Part shown: positions 16,560-23,880 of the stretch, one piece after another | Numbering within the stretch: the first letter of the stretch is position 1 | Layout of the letters: every line of letters begins with the position of its first letter | From: an uncultured Bariatricus sp. | GTDB taxonomy: Bacteria; Bacillota; Clostridia; Lachnospirales; Lachnospiraceae | Length of the DNA: 48,647 nucleotides | Direction: 5' to 3' | Assembly: GCA_934307065.1 (NCBI GenBank) | Contig: CAKRCD010000014.1 | Coordinates: 1-48,647 of the forward strand | Notes under the pieces: model-generated | What the model saw: only the letters and a program-made list of their open reading frames with translations | Database searches by the model: none | What the model was told of the DNA's origin: nothing | Program-made: the position numbers and the translations under genes

Positions 16560-17450
16560 ATGTTAAACTTAACATTCGGTGAGCAAGTTAAGATCGTATT
16601 AAGCAGAAAAGGAATGACAATCAAAGAGCTGGCAGAACAGATTGAAGAGAGAACAGGGAAAAAGATGTCCCGCCAGAATCTGACTCAGAGACTTGGAAGA
16701 GATAATTTTCAGGAACAGGATATGCGTATGATTGCAGAGATTCTTGGATGCTCATTTCAGCTCAGTATTCTGGCATCTCTTGAGGCAGAGCGAGCTTCTG
16801 TAATAGAAGAAAAGCTTCCTACAGAGAAAGAACTTGGAAAGCTTGCTGCAAAGAAAGAAATGAAGATGCTTCGTGAGGAAAAAAAGCAGGAAAAAGAAAT
16901 AATGCAGGCAGAAGAGCCGATTGAAGAGGAAGTAATAGTAGAGAAAACGGTTGAAGAGGAAGTAATAGCAGAGGAACCGGCTGAAGCAGAAGCAGTAATG
17001 GAACCGGCTGAAGCAGAAGCAGCAATAGAACCGGCTGAAGCAGAAGCAGCAGAGGAACCAGCAGAAGCAGCAATGGAACCGGCTGAAGCAGAAAACGTGG
17101 CAGAAGAACCGGTTGACGCGGAACCGGCGAATGCAGAACCAGTCAGAAGCCAGACCAGTGTAAAGAAGGAAGAACCGACCTATTCTCATGAGTCCAAATA
17201 TTTTCAGCCGATTAAGCAGAGAAACGATGTAGAAGAGGACAGAGAGGTTGGGGATATCAACCCATACACCGGGCGGGAATATCAGTCTAACAGTGTTCGC
17301 ATGCATCCAAAGAGAATTGGATATGTACAGGTATATGACAGAAAAGAACACAAGTGGACAGATATGACGGAATGGGCATTTTTAGGATTTGAAGAGCAGA
17401 AGAAAGCAACATTAGGAAAAGACTATGAACCACCGATTTACTTGGACTAA
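16560..17450 (+). CDS. HTH protein with Glu/Pro/Ala repeat and unknown C-terminal domain
   Basis: 296 residues, ATG after AAAGGAGGA. Residues 1-72 form a helix-turn-helix of the Cro/C1-like type (GMTIKELAEQI, MSRQNLTQRLGR, MRMIAEILGC). Residues 73-115 are a charged helix. Residues 116-195 are low-complexity: about five copies of a nine-residue unit of the form PAEAEAA(I/M)E with variants. Residues 208-296 form a separate C-terminal region with INPYTGREYQSNSVRMHPKRIG split around conserved-looking Tyr and Arg. I do not recognise the C-terminal domain. Its end overlaps the chromate transporter start by 26 bases. DNA binding is likely; targets unknown. Confidence 0.75.
   Translation: MLNLTFGEQVKIVLSRKGMTIKELAEQIEERTGKKMSRQNLTQRLGRDNFQEQDMRMIAEILGCSFQLSILASLEAERASVIEEKLPTEKELGKLAAKKEMKMLREEKKQEKEIMQAEEPIEEEVIVEKTVEEEVIAEEPAEAEAVMEPAEAEAAIEPAEAEAAEEPAEAAMEPAEAENVAEEPVDAEPANAEPVRSQTSVKKEEPTYSHESKYFQPIKQRNDVEEDREVGDINPYTGREYQSNSVRMHPKRIGYVQVYDRKEHKWTDMTEWAFLGFEEQKKATLGKDYEPPIYLD
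16905..17144 (+). repeat. in-frame repeat tract coding PAEAEA units
   Basis: Degenerate tandem repeats with a 27-base core period inside the HTH gene, built on GAACCGGCTGAAGCAGAAGC. All variants keep frame, so selection or slippage in threes is implied. Confidence 0.75.
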
Positions 17451-18045
17451 TAAGAAAAAGTTTCAGCAAAGGGATACGTTGCTGGAACTTTTCTTTACAT
17501 TTTTTAAAATAGGATTATTTACATTTGGAAGCGGGCTGGCTATGCTGTCTCTGATTGAAGAAGAATGTGTGGAAAAACGGCATTGGATTACCCATGAAGA
17601 GCTTATGGATGTGACAGTGATTGCGGAGTCTACACCAGGACCGGTCGCGATTAACAGTGCAACCTTTGTGGGCTTTCAGCAGGCGGGCATTTTGGGGGCA
17701 GTTCTGGCAACAATGGGAGTTGTGCTTCCGTCTTTTGTGATTATCTATGTCATTGCATTGTTTATGGATAATTTTCTGGAGTTTACCATTGTGGTAAATG
17801 CACTGAAAGGTATTGCAGTGGCGGTTGGAATTACGATTCTGGATGTGGCAATATCCATGATGAAAGAAATGAAAAAAAATAAACAATCCATAGGAATTAT
17901 GTTTGCGGCATTTGTCCTGATGATGCTTACGGATATCTTTGCATGGAACCTGTCTTCTGTTATCTTGCTTTTGATGGCGGCACTATTTAGTTTAGTTATG
18001 TTCCAGATTAAGAAAATCCATGGAAAGAGAGGTCGGGTAAAATGA
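17425..18045 (+). CDS. chromate transporter family protein, first half
   Basis: 206 residues, ATG overlapping the end of the HTH gene by 26 bases, with AGGAAAAG before it. It has the CHR-domain pattern: FFKIGLFTFGSGLAML, EECVEKRHWIT, and AESTPGPVAINSATFVG, with about five to six membrane spans. In Firmicutes this transporter is commonly split into two adjacent half-size proteins that act as a pair, as here. Known members export chromate; whether chromate or another oxyanion is the physiological substrate is uncertain in gut anaerobes. Confidence 0.88.
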   Translation: MNHRFTWTNKKKFQQRDTLLELFFTFFKIGLFTFGSGLAMLSLIEEECVEKRHWITHEELMDVTVIAESTPGPVAINSATFVGFQQAGILGAVLATMGVVLPSFVIIYVIALFMDNFLEFTIVVNALKGIAVAVGITILDVAISMMKEMKKNKQSIGIMFAAFVLMMLTDIFAWNLSSVILLLMAALFSLVMFQIKKIHGKRGRVK

Positions 18046-18605
18046 TTTATTTGGAATTATTTTTAGGCTTTTTGGAAGTGGGCTGTTTTTCTTTTGGTGG
18101 GGCATACGGAGCAATTCCGCTGATTCAAGATGTAGCACTAAGGTATGGCTGGCTGGATGAAGAAACCTTAACTTATATGATTGCGGTCAGTGAGAGTACT
18201 CCGGGGTCACTTATGGTAAATTTGGCTACTTATGTGGGAATCAGTCAGGCGGGATTCCCGGGTGCAATGATAGCCACACTGGCTTCTGTTCTTCCGGCAT
18301 TCTTTATCATTTTGTTATTGATGTTTGCACTGAAAAAGGTGTGGGAAAATACCTATGTGCAGGCAGGAATGGAAGGGGTAAGGTCATGTGTGACGGGAAT
18401 TGTGCTGGCTGTAGGAGCGTATATGCTTTTGAATGGCTGCCTTTCCCTGAATACGAAGATTGTAATTGACATCCGGACCTTGCTTCTTACGGTTTTTCTT
18501 GGGATCTTATGGTTTGGAACGAAATACGGGGCAAAGAAAAAGCTTTCCCCTATCGTGCTGATCATATTATCAGCAGTGCTTGGAATTATAGTATGGGGTG
18601 TTTAG
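18042..18605 (+). CDS. chromate transporter family protein, second half
   Basis: 187 residues, overlapping the previous gene by four bases (ATGA), so the two are translated together. Matching landmarks are FLEVGCFSFGGAYGAIPLI, YGWLDEETLTYMIAVSESTPGSLMVNLATYVG and a C-terminal pair of spans. It is the antiparallel partner of the first half in short-chain CHR transporters. No regulator other than the upstream HTH protein is adjacent; a regulatory link to that protein is only possible from position. Confidence 0.88.
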   Translation: MIYLELFLGFLEVGCFSFGGAYGAIPLIQDVALRYGWLDEETLTYMIAVSESTPGSLMVNLATYVGISQAGFPGAMIATLASVLPAFFIILLLMFALKKVWENTYVQAGMEGVRSCVTGIVLAVGAYMLLNGCLSLNTKIVIDIRTLLLTVFLGILWFGTKYGAKKKLSPIVLIILSAVLGIIVWGV

Positions 18606-18678
18606 ATATCAGGTGTGCGGCAAATAACTTATAGAATCTTTTTAGATGCAAAGCACGATGAAAAGGAGTAAGATACTT

Positions 18679-20115
18679 ATGAAATGGAAGCTGGAATGGA
18701 ATAAGCTGCTGGCTGAGGCACGGAAGCGTCAGAACGGCAGTTCATCTAATGCTGGAAAATCATCTGCTGATTTGAGAAGTGAGTTTGAAAAAGATTATCA
18801 CCGTATTATAGGAAGTGCATCTTTTAGGCGGCTTCAGGATAAAACACAGGTTTTTCCGCTTGACAAAAGTGATTTTATACGGACCAGACTGACCCACTCG
18901 CTGGAGGTATCTTCCTTTGGAAAATCACTGGGACAGAATATCAGCGAAAATATTTTAAAATATCAGAAGGATGAGACATTTACACCACAAATGAAAGAAG
19001 ACATCTGCAATATTCTTCAGTGTGCAGGACTCATTCATGATATTGGAAATCCACCGTTTGGGCACTTTGGAGAATTGGCAATCCGAGAGTGGTTTGAACA
19101 GAATCTGGACAAGATAGAATTTAAAGGGAAGAAAGTCACAGAAGTACTGACGGACCAGATGCGGGAGGACTTGTATCACTTTGAAGGAAATGCGCAGGCA
19201 TTCCGACTGGTTACAAAGCTTCATTATCTGGTGGATGAACGGGGAATGAATCTGACTTATGGGCTGCTTGGAAGTATTTTGAAATATCCGGTTTCTTCGG
19301 TAGAAATTGATAGGGATTCTGGTGACATTAAGAAGAAAAAGCTTGGATATTATTATGCAGATAAAGAAATGTTTGATGCCGTTCAAAAAGAAACCGAGAC
19401 AGAGGGCAGCCGTCATCCACTGACATTTATCTTAGAAGCAGCGGATGATATTGCCTACAAAACTGCGGATATTGAAGACGCTTTTGTAAAAGGTTTTCTG
19501 TCATATGGAACTCTCTATGAAGAACTGAGCAGTTTGCCACAGGGCACAAAGGGAGAAGATGGATTTTCCCCACTTGGGAAATTGGAGGAGCTCTATGAGC
19601 GTGCAAAAGAAAGAAGAGAAGAGCAGCCGGAAGAATATGCAATCAAAAACTGGATTGTAAGAATACAAGGTTTTCTGATTGGTTGTGCTACTTCTGGATT
19701 CACTTCGAATTATGATGCGATTATGAATGGAGAATATCAACATGATTTGTTCTATGGAACAGAAGCAGAAAGTCTGATGAACCTGCTTGGTGATATGGCA
19801 TACCGGAGAGTATTTACCTCTTATCAGATATACAAAATGGAAGTTATCGAATCCACAATACTAAATATGCTGATGGATAAATTTGTAAATGCAGTGATCT
19901 ACTATGATGTAGAAGGAGAAAAATTAAACTCGATTCATATGCGGCTGGTTTCTTTTATTTCCGAAAATTACAAGGAAGCATATCATTTTCACAGTAAGGG
20001 AAAGAGTGAGGCAGAAAAGCTGTATCTCAGAATTCTGTTGGTAACAGATTATATCTGTGGAATGACGGACAGTTATGCAAAGCGTCTGTATCAGGAACTG
20101 ACTGGAATCTTTTAA
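18679..20115 (+). CDS. dgt: deoxyguanosinetriphosphate triphosphohydrolase
   Basis: 478 residues from the ATG at 18679, which has AAGGAG ten bases upstream; the in-frame ATG at 18646 has no ribosome site. An HD-domain enzyme that splits dGTP (or other dNTPs) into nucleoside and triphosphate, limiting dNTP pools. Readable motifs are SFRRLQDKTQVFPL, RTRLTHSLEV (first His of HD), LIHDIGNPPFGHFGE (HD) and LEAADDIAYKTADIEDA (last Asp). The family fold covers the entire length. It is not overlapped with neighbours. Confidence 0.92.
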   Translation: MKWKLEWNKLLAEARKRQNGSSSNAGKSSADLRSEFEKDYHRIIGSASFRRLQDKTQVFPLDKSDFIRTRLTHSLEVSSFGKSLGQNISENILKYQKDETFTPQMKEDICNILQCAGLIHDIGNPPFGHFGELAIREWFEQNLDKIEFKGKKVTEVLTDQMREDLYHFEGNAQAFRLVTKLHYLVDERGMNLTYGLLGSILKYPVSSVEIDRDSGDIKKKKLGYYYADKEMFDAVQKETETEGSRHPLTFILEAADDIAYKTADIEDAFVKGFLSYGTLYEELSSLPQGTKGEDGFSPLGKLEELYERAKERREEQPEEYAIKNWIVRIQGFLIGCATSGFTSNYDAIMNGEYQHDLFYGTEAESLMNLLGDMAYRRVFTSYQIYKMEVIESTILNMLMDKFVNAVIYYDVEGEKLNSIHMRLVSFISENYKEAYHFHSKGKSEAEKLYLRILLVTDYICGMTDSYAKRLYQELTGIF

Positions 20116-20175
20116 GGCGGAGAAGAATAGTATGGAATAGACAGAAATTTGATTGTAAAGGAGTTATTCCATATT

Positions 20176-21102
20176 ATGCGGAAAATGGTTCAATATTTAT
20201 ATGAATATCAGAATGGAAGACCGGTTCAGAATGTTGGATTTGTCAGGGGAGAATGCAAGGAAAACAGTATGTCGCTTCAGATATACGGGCGTGGCTTTCC
20301 GATAGATGAAAATCAGATGTTTGAAATTTTTATGGTTTACTTTGAGGACGATAGCGGTATTGGTATTTCCATGGGAACAATACGGAGTCAGTCGCCGGTC
20401 TTTGGATACCGTCTGGAATACGATATTCATGATGTGGGTGGCCAAGACATCTTTGACAAAATCAGAGGAATTGTAATCAGTAGCGAACAAGCTGGAGATA
20501 AGCGTTGGTATGGGGCTGCCTGGGATGGACAGAATGTGAATCCGGAGCAAATGATTCGTAAGGAAGAATATGAACAGAAACTGCTGAAAATGACAACGCT
20601 GGCGGGAGAAGAAGAACTGATAGAACCATTCGATTCGGAAGAAGCAGAAACGGAAGAACCAGAAACAGAAGAAGCAGAAACAGAAGAAGCAGAAACGGAA
20701 GAACCAGAATCGGAAGAACCAGAAACGGAAGACGCAGAAACGGAAGAACCGGAATCGGAACAAGAAGTAGAACAAGTTTCAGAGAAAGACCAGATTTTTA
20801 AGATTACACGGGAGGATTTGGCGAGACTGCCACGGACAGAATGGAAACTGGCAAATAATCATTTCCTTTTGCATGGATATCATAATTATCATCATTTGGT
20901 TTCTTTTGAGAAGGACGGCGCATGCTGGATTGGCGTTCCGGGAATCTATCATCCGAAAGAGGAAAAGGTAGCATATTCTTTTGGATTTGACCAATTTATG
21001 AAACCGGATGAGGGTGAAATTGAACTGGCAGAAGAACAGATGGATGAGGGAGAAAACTTTGGATACTGGTGTCGCAGAGTAAGCAGTGTCATAGGAGAAT
21101 AA
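20176..21102 (+). CDS. Glu-rich repeat protein of unknown function (DUF6128-like)
   Basis: 308 residues from the ATG at 20176, twelve bases after AAGGAG; the TTG at 20149 lacks a ribosome site. Residues 1-140 form a beta-rich domain starting VQYLYEYQNGRPVQNVGFVRG. Residues 154-200 are a five-residue repeat (EEAET/EEPET/EEPES), and residues 208-308 form a C-terminal domain with HFLLHGYHNYHHLV and WIGVPGIYHPKEEKVA. The arrangement resembles a Lachnospiraceae family I recall as DUF6128; this is not certain. No signal peptide. Function unknown. Confidence 0.7.
   Translation: MRKMVQYLYEYQNGRPVQNVGFVRGECKENSMSLQIYGRGFPIDENQMFEIFMVYFEDDSGIGISMGTIRSQSPVFGYRLEYDIHDVGGQDIFDKIRGIVISSEQAGDKRWYGAAWDGQNVNPEQMIRKEEYEQKLLKMTTLAGEEELIEPFDSEEAETEEPETEEAETEEAETEEPESEEPETEDAETEEPESEQEVEQVSEKDQIFKITREDLARLPRTEWKLANNHFLLHGYHNYHHLVSFEKDGACWIGVPGIYHPKEEKVAYSFGFDQFMKPDEGEIELAEEQMDEGENFGYWCRRVSSVIGE
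20635..20775 (+). repeat. in-frame 15-base repeats coding EEPET units
   Basis: About nine copies of GAAGAA(C/G)CAGAAACG-type units (15 bases, five codons) in the linker of the DUF6128-like gene, with single-base variants. Reading frame is kept throughout. Confidence 0.8.
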
Positions 21103-21114
21103 CAGAGGAATAAT

Positions 21115-21606
21115 ATGAGACAGAGACTGACCACAGATGAAAAATATATGAAAGAGGCAATCAGACAGGCAGAGAAAGCATGGAAGATAGAAGAGGTTCC
21201 GATAGGATGCGTGATTGTATATGAAGGAAAAATTATCGGCAGAGGTTACAACCGGAGAACCACTGATAAGAATCCACTGGCGCATGCAGAAATGGCAGCA
21301 ATTAAAAAAGCAAGCAAGAAAATGGGGGACTGGCGGTTAGAAGATTGTACTTTGTATGTGACCCTGGAACCTTGTCAGATGTGTTCCGGGGCAATTGTAC
21401 AGGCAAGAGTAAAGCGGGTAGTGATTGGGTGTATGAACCCGAAGGCCGGCTGCGCAGGATCTATCCTTAATCTGCTTCAGGTAGACCGTTTTAATCACCA
21501 GGTAGAGATAACATCAGGGGTGTTGGAAGAAGAATGTTCTCAGATGATGAAAGGTTTTTTTAAAGAGTTAAGGGAAAAACAGAAAAGAAAAAAAGAAGCT
21601 CAATAA
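21115..21606 (+). CDS. tadA: tRNA adenosine(34) deaminase
   Basis: 163 residues. It deaminates A34 to inosine in tRNA-Arg(ACG). The zinc site is complete: HAEM with His57 and the catalytic Glu59, and PCQMC with Cys87 and Cys90. DKNPLAHAEMAAI and LEPCQMCSGAI are classic TadA; the RVKRVVIGCMNPKAGCAGS stretch follows. Start 12 bases after the previous stop with GAGGAA upstream. It is the last gene before a two-way terminator. Confidence 0.95.
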   Translation: MRQRLTTDEKYMKEAIRQAEKAWKIEEVPIGCVIVYEGKIIGRGYNRRTTDKNPLAHAEMAAIKKASKKMGDWRLEDCTLYVTLEPCQMCSGAIVQARVKRVVIGCMNPKAGCAGSILNLLQVDRFNHQVEITSGVLEEECSQMMKGFFKELREKQKRKKEAQ

Positions 21607-21612
21607 TTGTAG

Positions 21613-21664
21613 AAAAGAAGCCGGACAGGTAAAAGAGGACCTGATTCGACTTCTTTTATTTTTA
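21613..21664. terminator. bidirectional terminator between tadA and hydF
   Basis: AAAAGAAG (21613-21620) pairs with CTTCTTTT (21650-21657), with an inner CAGGT/ACCTG helix (21626-21643). T-rich ends occur on both strands, so it can end tadA and the converging hydF transcript. Confidence 0.8.
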
Positions 21665-21685
21665 TGATTTATGTTCGGATTATTT

Positions 21686-22897
21686 TTAAATATCTGAAAA
21701 TGGGGCAATGCTCCGTTCCAGTATTCCGTGGATGTAGGCAATACAGATGCCGTAATTCGTTATTGGAATATTCTGATCTTCTGCACATTTCAAACGAAAT
21801 TTCATCTCCCGTTCATTCAAGGTACAGCCTCCGCAATGCACGATAAGGGAATAAGGAGATAAGTCTAATGGAAATTCTGTTCCACTTGTAAATTCAAACT
21901 CCAGTTTCTTTCCGGTGTAGTCCAGAATCCATTTCGGGAGTTTTACGGTTCCGATATCCTCACACTGTCTGTGGTGGGTGCAACCTTCGGAAATCAGAAT
22001 TTTGTCTCCGTCCTTTAACTTATCCAGTGTGCGTGCTCCATTTACATTGGCACGTAAGTTCCCTTTATATCTTGCAAGTAGGATAGAGAAGGAAGTCAGA
22101 GGTACATCAGAAGGAGTCTCGGCAGAAACACGCTCAAAAGCCTGACTGTCCGTAATTACCATTCTTGGCTTTGTACCAAGAGAGGCAATTGTTTCTGCAA
22201 GTTCCGTATCTCTGGTTACAACAGAGACACCGCCTGCTTCCAGAATGTCACGGATAGTCTGTTGCTGTGGCAGAATCAGACGACCTTTCGGAGCGGCAGA
22301 ATCGATTGGAATAACCAGAACAACTTTGTCATTAGGAGCAAGAAGGTCACCTACGATTTTACGGGAGGTATCTTCCTCTGGAACCTGATGGGCAATACAT
22401 TCTTTTAGTTCGTAGATGTTTTTGCCTGTTGCTGTGCTGACGGAAATTGAATTTTTGCCGGTAATCCATTCAGATGGAAATGAAACCTGGTCAGGACAAA
22501 CAGGAAGATCCGCTTTATTGCGGACTATCACATAAGGAATCTGCTTTGCACGAATCCGTTCGAGAATATCATAATCTTCCTGGGTAGCACCAGATGAACC
22601 GTCTATAACCAGCACGGCAATGTCTGTTTTGTTTAAAATCTGATAAGCCTTCTGAATACGAAGCTTTCCTAACTCGCCTTCATCATCCAGACCCGGAGTA
22701 TCAATGATGACAACCGGACCAAGGGGCAGAAGCTCCATGGCCTTTAATACAGGGTCGGTAGTGGTACCGAGAACATCAGATACAATTGCCAGATTTTGTC
22801 CGGTAATTGCGTTAATAATACTGGATTTTCCTGCATTTCGTTTACCGAAAATTCCGATATGTACGCGATCAGCAGAAGGAACACTGTTTAATCCCAT
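21686..22897 (-). CDS. hydF: [FeFe] hydrogenase maturation GTPase HydF
   Basis: 403 residues from the ATG at 22897, which has AAGGAGG nine bases upstream; the longer frame back to 23011 would overlap the regulator gene. HydF is the scaffold on which the 2Fe subcluster of [FeFe] hydrogenase is assembled before transfer to HydA. The GTPase motifs are GKRNAGKSS (about 18-26), GTTTDP, DTPGLDD and RNKADL. The C-terminal iron-sulfur site follows the CxH...HCxxC pattern: CTH in EGCTHHRQC and HCGGC in LIVHCGGCTLNERE. HydE, HydG and the hydrogenase itself are not in the window. Confidence 0.94.
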   Translation of the reverse strand: MGLNSVPSADRVHIGIFGKRNAGKSSIINAITGQNLAIVSDVLGTTTDPVLKAMELLPLGPVVIIDTPGLDDEGELGKLRIQKAYQILNKTDIAVLVIDGSSGATQEDYDILERIRAKQIPYVIVRNKADLPVCPDQVSFPSEWITGKNSISVSTATGKNIYELKECIAHQVPEEDTSRKIVGDLLAPNDKVVLVIPIDSAAPKGRLILPQQQTIRDILEAGGVSVVTRDTELAETIASLGTKPRMVITDSQAFERVSAETPSDVPLTSFSILLARYKGNLRANVNGARTLDKLKDGDKILISEGCTHHRQCEDIGTVKLPKWILDYTGKKLEFEFTSGTEFPLDLSPYSLIVHCGGCTLNEREMKFRLKCAEDQNIPITNYGICIAYIHGILERSIAPFSDI

Positions 22898-22910
22898 TTC
22901 TAACTCCTCC

Positions 22911-23168
22911 TTATGCAGTTTTGCTGTAAATTGTTTTTGCACTAATTCCCGGAAGCATTCCGAGTTTTCCGGAAAGAGCACTGATAACATTGTTCGGCGC
23001 ATCAAGCGCAACGCTTATGATAGAAAGATTCTTTTCCCTGTAAGGCAGGCCCATTCGTCCTATGATATAGGTACCATATTCACTCAACAGGGCATTTACC
23101 TGTTCCACAGATTCATGGCTGCTTAAAATAATCCCGATCAGAGCAATTCGTGTGTCTGAGTCTGACAT
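22911..23168 (-). CDS. TM1266-type iron-only hydrogenase system regulator
   Basis: 85 residues from the ATG at 23168, with AAGGAG ahead; the frame extends to 23222 without a better start. A small ACT-like alpha/beta protein: DTRIALIGIILSSHESVEQVNALLSEYGTYIIGRMGLPYRE is typical of the TM1266 family, which travels with hydE/F/G genes and is named a putative regulator of the iron-only hydrogenase system. No DNA-binding motif is visible, so a ligand-binding role is more likely. It lies 13 bases before hydF and is surely cotranscribed. Confidence 0.85.
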   Translation of the reverse strand: MSDSDTRIALIGIILSSHESVEQVNALLSEYGTYIIGRMGLPYREKNLSIISVALDAPNNVISALSGKLGMLPGISAKTIYSKTA

Positions 23169-23241
23169 ATGTAGTAATCTCCTTTCGCTGAAGTAGCATT
23201 GATGTGAGGACAAAAGTTGCATATTTTTTTCTTGCTATAAT

Positions 23242-23269
23242 AAAAAAATCTGCACCGGATGGCGCAGAT
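23242..23269 (-). terminator. leader terminator before TM1266-hydF
   Basis: On the minus strand ATCTGCGCC pairs with GGTGCAGAT (nine pairs, one G-T, loop ATCC), followed by seven T. It lies 74 bases upstream of the TM1266 start codon, downstream of the promoter at 23401-23430, so it would attenuate the operon. Confidence 0.85.
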
Positions 23270-23395
23270 AAATGAATCTAAGTATTAGCTGATATACTGT
23301 AAAATAAAATGATACAGTTCAATACTTTGTATACGATATACACTGTGCGCCTTTTTGCTTAGGCATTATCCTTCACAATCAGTACGTTTGAATTA
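23242..23395 (-). ncRNA. structured leader or small RNA upstream of TM1266-hydF
   Basis: A transcript of about 150 bases is bounded by an extended -10 promoter and a strong terminator. Hairpins: GCCT/AGGC at 23349-23364; TGTATA/TATACA around 23331-23345; AAGTATT/AATACTT enclosing CTGTA/TACAG at about 23282-23328. GGCGCA (23346-23351, minus strand) can pair with TGCGCC in the 5' arm of the terminator (23261-23266), and the GCCT/AGGC hairpin competes with that pairing. This is the layout of a riboswitch or attenuator. It matches no class I can name. A stand-alone small RNA is the alternative. Confidence 0.55.
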
Positions 23396-23400
23396 AAGGT

Positions 23401-23430
23401 ATTATAGCATGGATAATTACGGGAAGTAAA
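23401..23430 (-). promoter_or_regulatory. promoter of the TM1266-hydF leader
   Basis: On the minus strand TGCTATAAT gives an extended -10 (TATAAT at 23406-23401), with TTTACT at 23430-23425 and an 18-base spacer. The start would be near 23394. Confidence 0.7.
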
Positions 23431-23435
23431 GTGAA

Positions 23436-23467
23436 AAATGAATAATCAGATAAATGAATAATCAGAT
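23436..23467. repeat. perfect tandem 16-bp duplication
   Basis: AAATGAATAATCAGAT occurs twice head to tail (23436-23451 and 23452-23467), immediately upstream of the -35 box of the minus-strand promoter. Position suggests regulator binding sites; simple duplication is the alternative. Confidence 0.7.
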
Positions 23468-23510
23468 AAACGAAATGTCATTCTGAAAAAAATCTCATTT
23501 CTTTCTATGT

Positions 23511-23770
23511 GCGCTGTGCGTCGAACAAATTTCAACCAAACGTTACTCTGGCAGTAAACTCAACCCAGGCTGCCTTACGGCACCCAGAAGCTTCTGCTTA
23601 GTGCTGCTCCGTTCCCGACCTGACACGGTTCACAGATTTCTGCCGCGTAAGACCCAGATATCAACGTCACAAACCAAAGGCAGCTTTGACCAAAAAAGCC
23701 CTCGGCACAGCATCACCCCTACTGTAGCGGATTGTAGGTACAGGGTACCGCTAACACCCCGGCTGCACAG
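23511..23770 (-). ncRNA. ffs: signal recognition particle RNA, large bacterial type
   Basis: About 260 bases. The S-domain signature is clear on the minus strand: GTGTCAGGTCGGGAACGGAG followed by CAGCACTAAG. The 5' part GCCGGGGTGTTAGCGGTACC with CCTGTACCTACAATCCGCTA is the Alu-domain end seen in Firmicute large SRP RNAs. The two ends pair (CTGTGC near 23770 with GCACAG at 23514-23519), which fixes the extent. With Ffh it targets ribosomes making membrane proteins. The promoter fits the 5' end exactly. The 3' terminator is not obvious; a T-run occurs near 23490. Confidence 0.92.
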
Positions 23771-23776
23771 ATACTA

Positions 23777-23805
23777 ATTTTACCTGTTTTTTGGAGAAAT
23801 GTCAA
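23777..23805 (-). promoter_or_regulatory. SRP RNA promoter
   Basis: On the minus strand TTGACA (23805-23800), a 17-base spacer and TAAAAT (23782-23777) put the start at about 23770, the first paired base of the SRP RNA. Confidence 0.88.
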
Positions 23806-23824
23806 CTAATCGGTGAGTTTTTGT

Positions 23825-23852
23825 TTTACATTTGTAAAAAATATCGTATGAT
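23825..23852 (+). promoter_or_regulatory. promoter of the radical SAM gene
   Basis: TTTACA at 23825-23830 and TATGAT at 23847-23852 with 16 bases between, diverging from the SRP RNA promoter 20 bases away. Confidence 0.55.
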
Positions 23853-23880
23853 AAAAGAGGTAACTTTAGGAGGAACGATG

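Noticed and set aside
16905..17144. CRISPR-like array from regular repeats
   Set aside because: The periodicity is a coding repeat in frame with the HTH gene; there are no unique spacers and units vary by codon-level changes.
16752..17351. Minus-strand open frame of 199 codons opposite the PAEAEA repeat
   Set aside because: It is an artefact of the repeat: the reverse reading gives Phe/Cys/Leu-rich sequence with no start context.
17425..18605. Frameshifted single chromate transporter
   Set aside because: Two half-size CHR proteins with a four-base overlap and separate starts are the normal short-chain arrangement in Firmicutes.
22898..23011. N-terminal extension of HydF to 23011
   Set aside because: It would overlap the TM1266 gene; the ATG at 22897 has AAGGAGG at ideal distance and the family starts near this point.
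23355..23395. TPP riboswitch suggested by CTGAT and GGATAATGCC words on the minus strand
   Set aside because: The 5' domain with CTGAGA and the GGGTGC-type helices is absent, the bases after GGATAATGCC do not match the class, and hydF is not a thiamine gene. Kept only as a remark on the unassigned leader.
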